64,000 bases of DNA from Paenibacillus solanacearum (GCF_910593845.1 NZ_CAJVAS010000024.1:32047-96046), one strand, 5' to 3'; counted from the first letter of the stretch, positions 35,119 through 43,097 are shown. The notes: generated by a model not told the origin, from the letters alone. Numbers and translations are program-made.

Positions 35119-35417
35119 CTCTTACGCAAATGTTCTTCTACGGCGGAAATATCGCCATACCATTCTTCGAGCTGATGCCCTTCTTGACGATGCTGTCTCA
35201 TTTTATCGAGCACCGCCTCGTCCAAACTGTGAAGCGAAATGCCCAGACGGCGGCCCAGGATGTAACAGCACGCAACGAGACTCGCCAGTCCATCCACAAT
35301 TTTATGATGGCTTCCTTCCCAGATGCCTTTCAGCAAGCGGGCCATTTGATCGACGATTTCGGTTTTGAGCCATTCAATAATTTTTGCGCGTCTGGCCAAA
35401 TCGACGTCTCTCTCCAT
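35115..35417 (-). CDS. MazG-like protein
   Basis: The 100-residue product (MERDVDLARRAKIIEWLKTEIVDQMARLLKGIWEGSHHKIVDGLASLVACCYILGRRL) matches the small MazG-like family near yybS. It lacks a full EExxE NTP-pyrophosphatase site, so catalytic activity is doubtful. ATG at 35417 is chosen because a perfect AAGGAGG ends 10 bases upstream. The longer GTG frame starts at 35489 but lies only about two bases after the expected transcription start from the -10 at 35503-35498. Confidence 0.75.
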   Translation of the reverse strand: MERDVDLARRAKIIEWLKTEIVDQMARLLKGIWEGSHHKIVDGLASLVACCYILGRRLGISLHSLDEAVLDKMRQHRQEGHQLEEWYGDISAVEEHLRKR

Positions 35418-35497
35418 ACCATGCCGCCCTCCTTCAGGAATTGGCTTGCCTGCGTCCCCCGTTTCAGCAGCTTGCTGAATTTGCGTCACATTAGTTA

Positions 35498-35506
35498 ATT
35501 ATACCA
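35498..35506 (-). promoter_or_regulatory. extended -10 promoter for the MazG-like/yybS/gdpP genes
   Basis: Minus-strand TGGTATAAT (35506-35498) is an extended -10. The -35 region at about 35526 is weak. It overlaps the stop side of the CBS gene, giving this operon its own promoter. Confidence 0.5.
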
Positions 35507-35512
35507 CACTTT

Positions 35513-35929
35513 CTATACCTTTTGTTCGGACTGCCACAGCTTGAAGCAATAATCGATGATTTCTCTTCTTCGAATGATACCGATAAATACCTCTTGATCA
35601 TCGATCACTGGCACATAGTTCTGATTGGTCGCCAGCGTGATCAAGTCCTGCATCTGCTGGTCGATCCGCACCGGCTTAATGGCCATATGCTGTGCGACGT
35701 CTTTCAACTGCACCTTGTGCGCGTTATCGAATCCGATTTCAGGCGTATGTTTCAGCTTCCACAACAAGTCCCCTTCTGTTATCGTTCCCACATACTTTCC
35801 TTCTTCATCAATTAACGGTACTGCCGAATAGCGGTGGTACTCCATCCGTTCGAGCGCCTGCCGCATCGTGGAATGAGGCGATAAGAATATAACTTCCTCT
35901 TTGGGCACCAGAAAAAATGCAATGTTCAA
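35513..35929 (-). CDS. CBS-pair protein, c-di-AMP-binding CbpB/DarB-like
   Basis: The 138-residue protein consists of two CBS motifs (STMRQALERMEYHRYSAVPLIDEEGKYVGTITEGDLLW and DLITLATNQNYVPVIDDQEVFIGIIRRREI). It resembles YkuL/DarB, which binds c-di-AMP and controls the stringent-response enzyme Rel and pyruvate carboxylase. Close neighbourhood to gdpP supports this. TTG at 35929 is chosen because GGGAG lies seven bases upstream; the longer TTG frame at 35959 lacks such a signal. Confidence 0.75.
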   Translation of the reverse strand: MNIAFFLVPKEEVIFLSPHSTMRQALERMEYHRYSAVPLIDEEGKYVGTITEGDLLWKLKHTPEIGFDNAHKVQLKDVAQHMAIKPVRIDQQMQDLITLATNQNYVPVIDDQEVFIGIIRRREIIDYCFKLWQSEQKV

Positions 35930-36042
35930 CGATTCTCCCTGCCTTTCTACTTCTAACAACGTACGTGCTCGCCCACCTCACCATCATAACATGTTACGCC
36001 TTCTGTTGAAAATTTAGACGAGCGCGTTTTGGACACAAATAA

Positions 36043-36074
36043 AGAGAACTGCCGGCGGCCGCCGGCAGTTCTCT
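36043..36074 (-). terminator. terminator of rpsF-ssb-rpsR
   Basis: A perfect 14-base stem (AGAGAACTGCCGGC and its complement, four-base loop) is followed on the minus strand by TTTATTTGTG. Confidence 0.9.
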
Positions 36075-36123
36075 CTCAGTCACGAATGTATCTTAATCGA
36101 ATCGCTTCGATCAGAAACTTTTC

Positions 36124-36405
36124 TTATTCCGTTGTGTAAGGCAGCAATGCGATTTGACGAGCGCGTTTGATCGCGATTGTCAGGGCACGCTGATACTTTG
36201 CGGAAGTACCGGTTACACGGCGAGGAAGAATCTTGCCGCGCTCGGAGATGAACTTTTTAAGCGTTTCGATATCTTTATAATCAATGTGCTTAATTTTGTT
36301 CACAGTGAAGTAGCAAACTTTACGGCGCTTTCCGCCTTTTTTGCCGCGGCCGCTGAACTTTCTTTCACCGCGATCTTCAAAGTTGCGTTCTCTTCTTTGT
36401 TCCAT
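36124..36405 (-). CDS. rpsR: 30S ribosomal protein S18
   Basis: The 93-residue basic protein (CYFTVNKIKHIDYKDIETLKKFISERGKILPRRVTGTSAKYQRALTIAIKRARQIALLP) is the full S18, which binds 16S rRNA with S6. It has an extra charged N-terminal stretch (about 20 residues, RRERNFEDRGERKFSGRGKK). The single Cys in KVCYF makes it a C+ form. It is the last gene of rpsF-ssb-rpsR and ends in a strong terminator. Confidence 0.97.
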   Translation of the reverse strand: MEQRRERNFEDRGERKFSGRGKKGGKRRKVCYFTVNKIKHIDYKDIETLKKFISERGKILPRRVTGTSAKYQRALTIAIKRARQIALLPYTTE

Positions 36406-36458
36406 GGTGCATTCAGTCCTTTCTACGTGGAATGTTCGTTTACCGCTCTTGCATTGCG

Positions 36459-36941
36459 TTAGAACGGCAAATCATCATCGGAAATGTCAATCGGTTTTCC
36501 GTCATCCTGGAACGGATCCTGGTTGTCTCGTCCTCCGCCGTAGCTTCCACGGTTGCCGCCTCCACCGCCGCCGCCGCTTGGAGCGCCCATTCCCATGCCA
36601 TCGTCACGATTGCCGCCGCTATTCGCCGACTCCAAGAAGCGCACATTGTCAGCAATGATCTCCGTCACGTATACGCGCCGGCCTTCATTGTTGTCGTAAT
36701 TGCGTACTTGAATGCGGCCTTCGACTGCGGCCAGACGTCCTTTGCGAAGGTAATTCGCGCACGTCTCCGCGAGCTGCCGCCATGTGACAACCGGAATAAA
36801 ATCCGCTTCACGCTGGCCTTGATTGCTGGAAAATGGTCGGTCTACAGCAAGCGTGAACTGGGTTACAGCCACACCTGCGGGCGTATAGCGCAATTCGGGG
36901 TCGCGTGTCAGCCTGCCGATCAGAATTACACGATTCAACAT
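36459..36941 (-). CDS. ssb: single-stranded DNA-binding protein
   Basis: The 160-residue protein has the OB fold (MLNRVILIGRLTRDPELRYTPAG through VYVTEIIADNVRFLE), a glycine-rich linker (about 118-140) and the acidic tip DDDLPF that recruits replication and repair partners. Like other Bacillales it sits between the two ribosomal protein genes rpsF and rpsR and should be made as a single polycistronic message. Confidence 0.98.
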   Translation of the reverse strand: MLNRVILIGRLTRDPELRYTPAGVAVTQFTLAVDRPFSSNQGQREADFIPVVTWRQLAETCANYLRKGRLAAVEGRIQVRNYDNNEGRRVYVTEIIADNVRFLESANSGGNRDDGMGMGAPSGGGGGGGNRGSYGGGRDNQDPFQDDGKPIDISDDDLPF

Positions 36942-36978
36942 CCGTATTCCCTCCCGGATTCGATTACGGCACGAGGCC

Positions 36979-37263
36979 TTAAGCTACGTCTCTAACGATC
37001 AGGTAACGAATGATTTCGTCGGAAATCTTCATTACGCGGTCAAGCTCGTTAACGATCTCGTTGTTAGCGTTGAATTGCACCAACACATAATGACCGTCAC
37101 GAATCTTGTTGATCTCATACGCAAGACGGCGCTTACCCATCACATCGTGCTTCGTAATTTCGCCACCGTTGTTGATGATGTTTTGGAACTTCTCCACCGT
37201 AGCCTGAACAGCTTCCTGCTCGAGATCAGGACGGATGATGTACATCACTTCATATTTGCGCAT
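36979..37263 (-). CDS. rpsF: 30S ribosomal protein S6
   Basis: The 94-residue protein (MRKYEVMYIIRPDLEQEAVQATVEKF through ALRVMKISDEIIRYLIVRD-type end) is full-length S6. ATG at 37263 has AGAAGGAGGTG upstream. The longer frame includes the mRNA leader. S6 and S18 form a heterodimer that in many bacteria binds the rpsF leader to repress translation, and a matching hairpin is seen just upstream. Confidence 0.97.
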   Translation of the reverse strand: MRKYEVMYIIRPDLEQEAVQATVEKFQNIINNGGEITKHDVMGKRRLAYEINKIRDGHYVLVQFNANNEIVNELDRVMKISDEIIRYLIVRDVA

Positions 37264-37286
37264 GTTGCCACCTCCTTCTGGACTAT

Positions 37287-37318
37287 GGCCCTTGATTCGG
37301 CTTGTACCGTCAAGAGCA
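37287..37318 (-). promoter_or_regulatory. candidate S6:S18 leader hairpin of rpsF
   Basis: Minus-strand CTTGACGG and CCGAATCAAG flank a six-base loop (TACAAG): CTTGA pairs with TCAAG, CGG with CCG, and an AA bulge sits between. A CCG in such a bulged hairpin is the usual S6:S18 binding feature. It lies about 25 bases before the rpsF start. Confidence 0.45.
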
Positions 37319-37358
37319 AGGAGCGAGTAAAATAGGTTTCCCAAACTCGCACCATAAT

Positions 37359-37387
37359 ACTATAGCAAAATTGCCTGCCCAAAGCAA
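37359..37387 (-). promoter_or_regulatory. rpsF promoter
   Basis: TTGCTT (37387-37382) and TATAGT (37364-37359) lie 17 bases apart on the minus strand, upstream of the leader. Confidence 0.55.
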
Positions 37388-37496
37388 GTAAAACTGCGAA
37401 CCGCATCAACTTGCCTGGTTGGCAATTATTAATGCTCATGCTTCTTGCCGCTTAAGGAAAGTCTAACATTACACCAACTACAGGAGGTGACCTGCC

Positions 37497-37682
37497 ATGG
37501 GTGAATGGAGTCAATTCCGTCCGGGCGACAAGGCGCCGAACGACGGTGAGTATATGGAAGTCGGCGAAGATGCCTTCCATATGGGAATCAGCAACCCGCA
37601 AATGATCACATTGCAAAAGGGTGACGAATTCCCGATGACGACAAATCACAACCGCAAGTGGAAAAAAGTGTTCCGCGGCTAG
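37497..37682 (+). CDS. YjzC-family small protein
   Basis: The 61-residue protein (MGEWSQFRPGDKAPNDGEYMEVGEDAFHMGISNPQMITLQKGDEFPMTTNHNRKW) matches the YjzC family of small Bacillales proteins of unknown function. GGAGGTGACCTGCC precedes the ATG, a near-ideal start. It stands alone between rpsF and a small membrane protein gene and is followed by a hairpin. Confidence 0.85.
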   Translation: MGEWSQFRPGDKAPNDGEYMEVGEDAFHMGISNPQMITLQKGDEFPMTTNHNRKWKKVFRG

Positions 37683-37689
37683 GCTTGTC

Positions 37690-37734
37690 TTCCCCGCCTG
37701 AACCTGCACTATCATTCAGGCATCAGGCGGGGAA
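37690..37734 (+). terminator. hairpin after yjzC
   Basis: TTCCCCGCCTGA and TCAGGCGGGGAA form a 12-base stem with a 21-base loop. No T-run follows, so it may be an attenuator before the next gene. Confidence 0.45.
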
Positions 37735-37770
37735 TCCCACATGCATTACACTACGCAAAGGAGAACCTTT

Positions 37771-38025
37771 ATGCGCTATAAATATACAAGTGCTCTGACA
37801 TTACTCGGTGTCGCACTGTGCATCGTTCACTTTTTTGGTCATGAGTACGACCCGGTCTATTTGCTGTTCTATGCGCTCAGCGTGCCGGCCTGGTTTTACC
37901 CGATTTTCAAATATACCGGTATCAACCCGCTCCCGCTTTATGCGCTGACCATTGTATGCTGGGCAGTGATCGGATACGTCATTGACCGATTTGCCGCTAC
38001 GCGTCATTCTCGCAGCCGTCATTAG
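37771..38025 (+). CDS. small membrane protein of unknown function
   Basis: The 84-residue protein has about three membrane helices (TSALTLLGVALCIVHFF, PVYLLFYALSVPAWFYPIF, LPLYALTIVCWAVIGYVI) and a basic histidine-rich C-terminus. ATG at 37771 is preceded by AAAGGAG, whereas the in-frame ATG at 37741 is not. No family is recognised. Confidence 0.7.
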   Translation: MRYKYTSALTLLGVALCIVHFFGHEYDPVYLLFYALSVPAWFYPIFKYTGINPLPLYALTIVCWAVIGYVIDRFAATRHSRSRH

Positions 38026-38050
38026 TCATTATATAGAAAGAACACTACTA

Positions 38051-38080
38051 AGAATCGCGCCGCCAATCCATGGCGGTTCT
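38051..38080 (+). terminator. terminator after the small membrane protein
   Basis: CCGCCA/TGGCGG extended by AGAA/TTCT, followed by TTATTATG. Confidence 0.65.
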
Positions 38081-38120
38081 TTATTATGAATCCAGCCACT
38101 GCCTTTCAGAACAACAAAAA

Positions 38121-38138
38121 ACGACCTCTTCAGGTCGT
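38121..38138 (-). terminator. tRNA-Ser terminator
   Basis: ACGACCT-CTTC-AGGTCGT is a perfect seven-base stem, followed on the minus strand by TTTTTTGTTG. Confidence 0.9.
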
Positions 38139-38152
38139 CGGTTTGTTATGTA

Positions 38153-38243
38153 TGGCGGAAAGAGTGGGATTCGAACCCACGCACGGCTTGCGCCGCCTAG
38201 CTGATTTCGAGTCAGCCCCCTTGGGCCTCTTGGGTACCTTTCC
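38153..38243 (-). tRNA. tRNA-Ser (anticodon CGA)
   Basis: On the minus strand the acceptor stem GGAAAGG pairs with TCTTTCC, then discriminator G and encoded CCA. The anticodon stem GCTGA/TCAGC encloses the loop CTCGAAA (anticodon CGA, reading UCG). The T arm GTGGGTTCGAATCCCAC is canonical and the long variable arm is typical of serine tRNAs. It is a lone tRNA with its own terminator. Confidence 0.96.
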
Positions 38244-38341
38244 GCGTCCAAAAAGGGACAAGAGTTATAATACCATATGATTAACGTTTTTGGCAAGTGC
38301 TCCAGTTATTTTTTTTACATCATGCATCCTACGAATGAGAG

Positions 38342-38572
38342 CTACATTTCTTCCGATGTTTTCGAAGCGTCCGCCGACGCCGAACGCAGCACTTTTTTCA
38401 GCTTGCTCTCGAATTTGGCCCGCGGCACCAGCACGCTGTGCTTGCAGCCGACGCATTTGATTCGAATGTCCATGCCGAGCCGAATGATCTCCATCTCATT
38501 GGTTCCGCACGGATGCGGCTTTTTCATCTGGACGATGTCGCCCAATTCGTAATGTTTTTTTTCCATCGTCAT
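38342..38572 (-). CDS. DUF951 protein
   Basis: The 76-residue protein (YELGDIVQMKKPHPCGTNEMEIIRLGMDIRIKCVGCKHSVLVPRAKFESKLKKV) matches the DUF951 family, with the CGTN and CVGC elements suggesting a zinc ribbon and a beta-barrel-like fold. It overlaps mscS by four bases (ATGA), so it is translationally coupled. A further in-frame ATG (38566) is possible. Function is unknown; the family is usually between mscS and ychF. Confidence 0.88.
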   Translation of the reverse strand: MTMEKKHYELGDIVQMKKPHPCGTNEMEIIRLGMDIRIKCVGCKHSVLVPRAKFESKLKKVLRSASADASKTSEEM

Positions 38573-39492
38573 TCCGCCCTTTCCGTCTTATGATACGTAA
38601 CCAATCTCGGGTATGGCATTTCCAAGCCGTGCTCGCGGAACGCTCTTTTAATTTCCGCATTCAGCTTTCTTGCTACCGCATACTGGGTGACCGGCTTGCA
38701 CTCTACTATAACACGTAATGTCACTTCTGAGGCACCCAACATTTGCACACCCAACAGCTCCGGTTCTTTTACCATATTCGTATCTTTTTCATAATACTCT
38801 TTAACGGTACGCTCCAACAGTCTCATGGCTACATCAATATCCGTCTCGTGCGATACCATGACATCGACGACCGCAAGTGAATTGTTTATGGAAAAATTTG
38901 TAACTTGTGTGATCGTGCCGTTCGGGATAATAAATTCTTCCCCCGTCCAGCTGCGAATCCTCGTAACCCGCAAGCCAATCTCTTCAACTGTTCCCCGGTA
39001 TGTCCCGATTTGAATGACATCGCCTACCGCGAATTGATCCTCGAATATTATAAAAAAACCGGTAATTACATCTTTCACGAGACTTTGGGCCCCGAATCCA
39101 ACGGCCAAACCGACAACACCAGCCCCGGCCAGAACGGGAGCCAGGCTTACGCCGAACTGGTTGAGTATCATCAATATCATGATGAAATTCACGACATACG
39201 TTACAATATTGCCGATAAGCTTGCCGATCGTTTTCGTCCGGCGCGTATCAAACTTCAAGGGGCTTTTCTCGCGTTCCACCATCATGTGCTGCAATGCTTT
39301 ATTGGCGATTTTCGTAATAATGCGGGCTGCAATATAGATGCAAACAATTTTGATGATGGCTAGCAGCAATCCCGTCCATATTTCCGGATCGGTGACGTAA
39401 CTGACGGTCTTTGTTTTCACCTCATCCCAAATCCCTGACCATTGACGGGTCGAGTTTCCCTCCGCTTGTAGCTTCTGCATGATTTGATCCAT
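38569..39492 (-). CDS. small-conductance mechanosensitive channel (MscS family)
   Basis: The 307-residue membrane protein has an extracytoplasmic N-terminus, two or three membrane helices (about 38-130), the pore helix GVVGLAVGFGAQSLVKDVITGFFIIFEDQ and a beta-domain (GDVIQIGTYRGTVEEIGLRVTRIRSWTGEEFIIPNGTI). It relieves turgor on osmotic downshift. It lies in the DUF3343-mscS-DUF951 block near parB, as in other Bacillales (YkuT/YyaD region). Confidence 0.94.
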   Translation of the reverse strand: MDQIMQKLQAEGNSTRQWSGIWDEVKTKTVSYVTDPEIWTGLLLAIIKIVCIYIAARIITKIANKALQHMMVEREKSPLKFDTRRTKTIGKLIGNIVTYVVNFIMILMILNQFGVSLAPVLAGAGVVGLAVGFGAQSLVKDVITGFFIIFEDQFAVGDVIQIGTYRGTVEEIGLRVTRIRSWTGEEFIIPNGTITQVTNFSINNSLAVVDVMVSHETDIDVAMRLLERTVKEYYEKDTNMVKEPELLGVQMLGASEVTLRVIVECKPVTQYAVARKLNAEIKRAFREHGLEMPYPRLVTYHKTERAE

Positions 39493-39504
39493 TAAGGTTC
39501 CACC

Positions 39505-39747
39505 TCATAGCACTATCATAACATAATTATTTTCCACTTTGCTAAAAATACCGCGGATGTCGACGCGTTCTTCTTTAATGATGCTTTTCACCTCTTCAAG
39601 CGCTTCCTCTGGAAATTCCAGCGAAAGCGCGCAGCCGGCCGTAATTTCTTTAGGCGTGGGACACATGTCATTCTCGATATCAGCATATTCCAGCAGCATT
39701 TCCGCTCTCAGCGCTTGCTGCGTTGAATCAAAAGCCATCAGCAGCAT
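39505..39747 (-). CDS. DUF3343 protein
   Basis: The 80-residue protein (LLMAFDSTQQALRAEMLLEYADIENDMCPTPKEITAGCALSLEFPEEALEEVKSIIKEERVDIRGIFSKV) matches DUF3343, a ferredoxin-like small domain found next to TusA/YedF and putative Se/S-metabolism genes. The conserved CPTP and GCALSL motifs are intact. It is followed by mscS within 12 bases. The aminotransferase/desulfurase-like gene nearby makes a sulfur-related role conceivable. Confidence 0.82.
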   Translation of the reverse strand: MLLMAFDSTQQALRAEMLLEYADIENDMCPTPKEITAGCALSLEFPEEALEEVKSIIKEERVDIRGIFSKVENNYVMIVL

Positions 39748-39865
39748 GGCTCCACCCCTCTTTATTTTTGTTTCTACGTATAAAATCTAGCTTTCGACCG
39801 TATACTAGTAACAATTATTTCCTATATATTACAAGATCGCTGCGATCTTCATGGGAGGCTTTGCT

Positions 39866-40480
39866 ATGAAACTACCTTTTTCGAAAGATGCTAGTAAACC
39901 GAAAGATAATGAGATCATGAAAATCTCCCATTCCGAGTCGAACTGCATCGAACTGGTCGCCGAACGGTTATCCGCTTCGCTTCAGCAAGTTCCATCGCAT
40001 CAGCCGATTGTCGTCGTGTGCGTCGGTACTGATCGCTCTACCGGCGATGCCCTTGGACCGCTCGTCGGATCAAATCTCAAAAAGCAAAACATCGACGGAC
40101 TTCATCTTTATGGTACTTTAGAGCATCCCGTGCACGCGATGAATTTGAACGACACGCTTACGACGATTCACCAGCATTTCAACAATCCATACATTATTGC
40201 CGTAGATGCTTGCCTCGGTCAACTGACCAGCGTTGGCTGCATTCAAATCGGGCAGGGCCCCGTTAAACCGGGCGCTGGCGTTAACAAGGATCTTCCCCCT
40301 GTCGGCGACATGCATGTTACAGGAATTGTAAATGTAGGTGGATTCATGGAATACTTCGTATTGCAAAACACACGCCTCAGCCTGGTTATGACCATGGCGG
40401 AAACGATCGCCAAATCGGTTTATTCTGCACTAACGAACAGGCATCAATGGAATCCTAGCTCTTTGGCCCGCATCGAGTAA
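39866..40480 (+). CDS. yyaC: sporulation protein YyaC (DUF1256)
   Basis: The 204-residue protein has the conserved IVVVCVGTDRSTGDALGPLVG loop, AVDACLG and GDMHVTG motifs of the YyaC family, which resembles hydrogenase-maturation/spore GPR proteases. In Bacillus it is sporulation-expressed. ATG at 39866 has GGGAGG upstream; the longer frame starts in a poor context. The gene runs opposite to its neighbours and its last 26 bases overlap the 3' end of the DUF4446 gene. Confidence 0.92.
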   Translation: MKLPFSKDASKPKDNEIMKISHSESNCIELVAERLSASLQQVPSHQPIVVVCVGTDRSTGDALGPLVGSNLKKQNIDGLHLYGTLEHPVHAMNLNDTLTTIHQHFNNPYIIAVDACLGQLTSVGCIQIGQGPVKPGAGVNKDLPPVGDMHVTGIVNVGGFMEYFVLQNTRLSLVMTMAETIAKSVYSALTNRHQWNPSSLARIE

Positions 40481-40949
40481 TCGCTTCTTTCTCTTCAGGC
40501 GACAAGGCATATGTGGACTGTCCTCGCTCCACCGGCTTTGCATACACGTACATTTGATCCCGATTATGTATACCCGAGAATACAATACCACTTTGCGTAT
40601 CATCCAGTATGGCCACGGAGAAGCTGAGGTCGCTTCCGCTTTCGGCAAAAGCATTGTAACGTACAATCTCTATATTGGATTTCATCCCTCGCATACGCTC
40701 CTGCACTTGCTGAAGCGTATGTTCGATTTTTTTCGTTTGATCTTCTTGATCATTTCCCTTTTCTTGCAAACGGATCAATAGTTGTTCCACATCTGCATTC
40801 ACTTCGCCGTTTATCATTTTTTTGTAGTTTCTTCTCAAGTTATTCAGCTTTACCCATAACGTAATTAACAAAATAAGAAATAGCAACATTATAATTCCGA
40901 CGCCGAACAATAATACTTCGACTGGAATTTGCGTAATCGTTTCCCCCAT
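40455..40949 (-). CDS. DUF4446 membrane protein
   Basis: The 164-residue protein has one N-terminal membrane helix (VEVLLFGVGIIMLLFLILLITLWV), a coiled-coil (about 30-92) and a C-terminal domain (VRYNAFAESGSDLSFSVAILDDTQSGIVFSGIHNRDQMYVYAKPVE), the DUF4446 family signature. In Bacillus the locus near parB carries its homologue of unknown role. It is convergent with and overlaps yyaC by 26 bases. Confidence 0.88.
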   Translation of the reverse strand: MGETITQIPVEVLLFGVGIIMLLFLILLITLWVKLNNLRRNYKKMINGEVNADVEQLLIRLQEKGNDQEDQTKKIEHTLQQVQERMRGMKSNIEIVRYNAFAESGSDLSFSVAILDDTQSGIVFSGIHNRDQMYVYAKPVERGQSTYALSPEEKEAITRCGPKS

Positions 40950-40981
40950 TTATGCCTGTCCCCCTGCCTCTAACCAGCCCG

Positions 40982-42136
40982 TTATGCCATATGTTTGGCA
41001 ATTTCTCTCACGGCTTGAATGAGTCGATCCATATCGGAATTCGTATTGAAATAACCTACACTTGCACGAACGGCACCTCTTTCCATTGTGCCTGCCATTT
41101 CATGGGCCAACGGAGAGCAATGGTATCCTGCTCTTACGGCAATCTGAAACGATTGATCAAGTATAAAAGCAACTTCCGACGAATCCGCTTGCGCAATCGT
41201 AAAGGATACGATTCCTGTTTTATTTTGTCCCAAATCCGGTCCCAATATGGAAACGCCATGAATTCCCATGAGCCCTTCCATCAATCGCTGCGTCGCATTC
41301 CATTCCTTCTGATGAATCGCATCTGTTCCTTCCTGCAGAACAAACTTGACTCCTTCGTTCAAGCCTGCAATACCTACCGTATTTTGCGTTCCTGCTTCAT
41401 ATCGATCAGGGCGTACCGTCGGTTGGTCAATCGCTTCCGATTGGCCGCCAGTCCCTCCGTGAAGCAGCGGTTCCAGCTCCAGATCGGGTGCAATGTAGAG
41501 CCCCCCTGTACCTTGCGGACCAAGCAATGCTTTATGCCCTGGAAAAGCAAGCATATCGATCCCCATTAGCCCTACATCGATCGGGATCGTCCCGGCGGTT
41601 TGCGCGGCATCGACCAGAAATCGCACGCCTTTATCTTTACATAATTGCCCAATTTCAGCAATCGGCAGCAAACTTCCGAGCAAGTTGGAACCATGCGTAC
41701 ACACGACTAAGCGTGTATTTGCGGTAAACTCGTTTGCTATATCGTCAACCGATAGTTCCCCTTTTGCATTTGTTTTCACATACGATATTTTGATCCCTTT
41801 TGTCTTCTTCAAATACTCCAATGGGCGGCGGACTGAATTATGTTCAATGGCCGTGCATATGATGTGGTCACCTTCTTGCACAAATCCTTTAATCGCAATG
41901 TTCAGTGACATCGTCGTATTCAATGTATAAGAAATATCATTCGGATTTTTAACTCGAAACAGATTTGCCAAACTTTTCCTTCCCTCGAATAGCACACGAC
42001 TTGCTTTAACTGCCATCTCATGGCTGCCTCTACCCGGGTTTGCTGCATATTGTTCCATGCACTGCACCATGGCTTCCATTACCTTTGGCGGTTTAGGCCA
42101 TGACGAGGCCGCATGATCCAAATATACGATTGACAT
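40982..42136 (-). CDS. class V aminotransferase (cysteine desulfurase-like)
   Basis: The 384-residue PLP enzyme starts with IVYLDHAASSWPKP and contains the Schiff-base lysine region FPGHKALLGPQGTGG and the Cys loop GYHCSPLAH near the C-terminus, where cysteine desulfurases carry their persulfide cysteine. This subgroup near spo0J is annotated as aminotransferase V or NifS/SufS-like. ATG at 42136 is chosen because GGAGG lies nine bases upstream. A real desulfurase function is likely but not certain. Confidence 0.88.
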   Translation of the reverse strand: MSIVYLDHAASSWPKPPKVMEAMVQCMEQYAANPGRGSHEMAVKASRVLFEGRKSLANLFRVKNPNDISYTLNTTMSLNIAIKGFVQEGDHIICTAIEHNSVRRPLEYLKKTKGIKISYVKTNAKGELSVDDIANEFTANTRLVVCTHGSNLLGSLLPIAEIGQLCKDKGVRFLVDAAQTAGTIPIDVGLMGIDMLAFPGHKALLGPQGTGGLYIAPDLELEPLLHGGTGGQSEAIDQPTVRPDRYEAGTQNTVGIAGLNEGVKFVLQEGTDAIHQKEWNATQRLMEGLMGIHGVSILGPDLGQNKTGIVSFTIAQADSSEVAFILDQSFQIAVRAGYHCSPLAHEMAGTMERGAVRASVGYFNTNSDMDRLIQAVREIAKHMA

Positions 42137-42180
42137 CGGTCCATCCTCCGCTCTCACCACATGATATATAACGACATAAA

Positions 42181-42234
42181 GATAGCATACCTAGTTTGCC
42201 TGCTCACCGCAAGCCGTATCCCAGGTATGCTATC
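42181..42234 (-). terminator. parB terminator
   Basis: A perfect 12-base stem GATAGCATACCT/AGGTATGCTATC with a 30-base loop is followed on the minus strand by TTTATG. Confidence 0.75.
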
Positions 42235-42242
42235 GTCTGTCT

Positions 42243-43097
42243 TTAGGATGTTTTTCCTTGAAGAAGCTCGAGCAAGCGGTCCAAATCTTCTTTCGAGTAA
42301 TACAGCAGCTCGATTTTACCCTTATTGTTACCGTGCCTTATTTTAACCGTTGTCCGGTACGTTTCTCTTAAGCTTTCTTCCAATTCATTAATATATGGAT
42401 CTTTACGTTTTGGTTTCAGCTTAGCCTTTTTGGTATCGTTCTTTTCCTCGAGCTTTTTCACTTCTTCTTCCAGCTCACGAACGCTCCATTGTTCTTTTAT
42501 CGCTGTGTCCGCTAACGCCTTGATCAGCTTTTTATCTCGCAAGCCGACAATCGCTTTGGCATGACCCATCGATAATGTTCCACGTGAAACATATTCCTTC
42601 ACTTCTTCAGGCAGCTGCAGCAACCTCAAAAAGTTCGCGATATGCGAACGGCTCTTACCAACTTTTACTGCTAGTACTTCTTGAGTTAATGAAAACTGGT
42701 CAATCAATGCTTGATAAGCAACGGCAATCTCCATTGCATTCAAATCTTCCCGCTGTACGTTTTCGATCAAAGCAATTTCCATCACTTGTTGATCGGTAAA
42801 CTTCTTCACTACCGCAGGTATTGTTGCTTTTCCGCATACTTGAGACGCCCGAAACCGTCTCTCCCCTGCAATAATCTCAAATCCTTTTAGAACGCTTCGG
42901 ACAATGATCGGTTGAATAACTCCGTGTTCTTTAATAGACGATGCCAATTCCTGAATCGATTCCTCATTAAAATTACGTCTCGGCTGATACGGGTTCGGCC
43001 GAAGCTGTGCCAATGGAATTTCAACGACTTTATCGTCATCATTAATACTGAGAGCCGGCAGCAGCGCATCCAGACCTTTACCTAACCGTTTACTCAA
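42243..43097 (-). CDS. parB: chromosome-partitioning protein ParB/Spo0J
   Basis: The 284-residue CTP-dependent clamp loads at parS sites and spreads to condense the origin and recruit SMC. It has the CTP-binding N-terminal domain (QLRPNPYQPRRNF, GERRFRASQ), the central HTH (LAVKVGKSRSHIANFLRLLQLPE) and a C-terminal dimerisation domain. It starts with TTG overlapping the parA stop by four bases (TTGA). A perfect parS lies inside the gene at 42576-42591. Confidence 0.97.
   Translation of the reverse strand: MSKRLGKGLDALLPALSINDDDKVVEIPLAQLRPNPYQPRRNFNEESIQELASSIKEHGVIQPIIVRSVLKGFEIIAGERRFRASQVCGKATIPAVVKKFTDQQVMEIALIENVQREDLNAMEIAVAYQALIDQFSLTQEVLAVKVGKSRSHIANFLRLLQLPEEVKEYVSRGTLSMGHAKAIVGLRDKKLIKALADTAIKEQWSVRELEEEVKKLEEKNDTKKAKLKPKRKDPYINELEESLRETYRTTVKIRHGNNKGKIELLYYSKEDLDRLLELLQGKTS
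42576..42591. promoter_or_regulatory. parS site inside parB
   Basis: TGTTCCACGTGAAACA is the full 16-base consensus palindrome for ParB loading. It is part of the parB coding sequence, as in Bacillus. Confidence 0.95.

Noticed and set aside
38580..38605. TTATGATACG in mscS resembling the rlmH att core
   Set aside because: It encodes the ordinary Y-H-K of the mscS C-terminus and has no flanking repeats.
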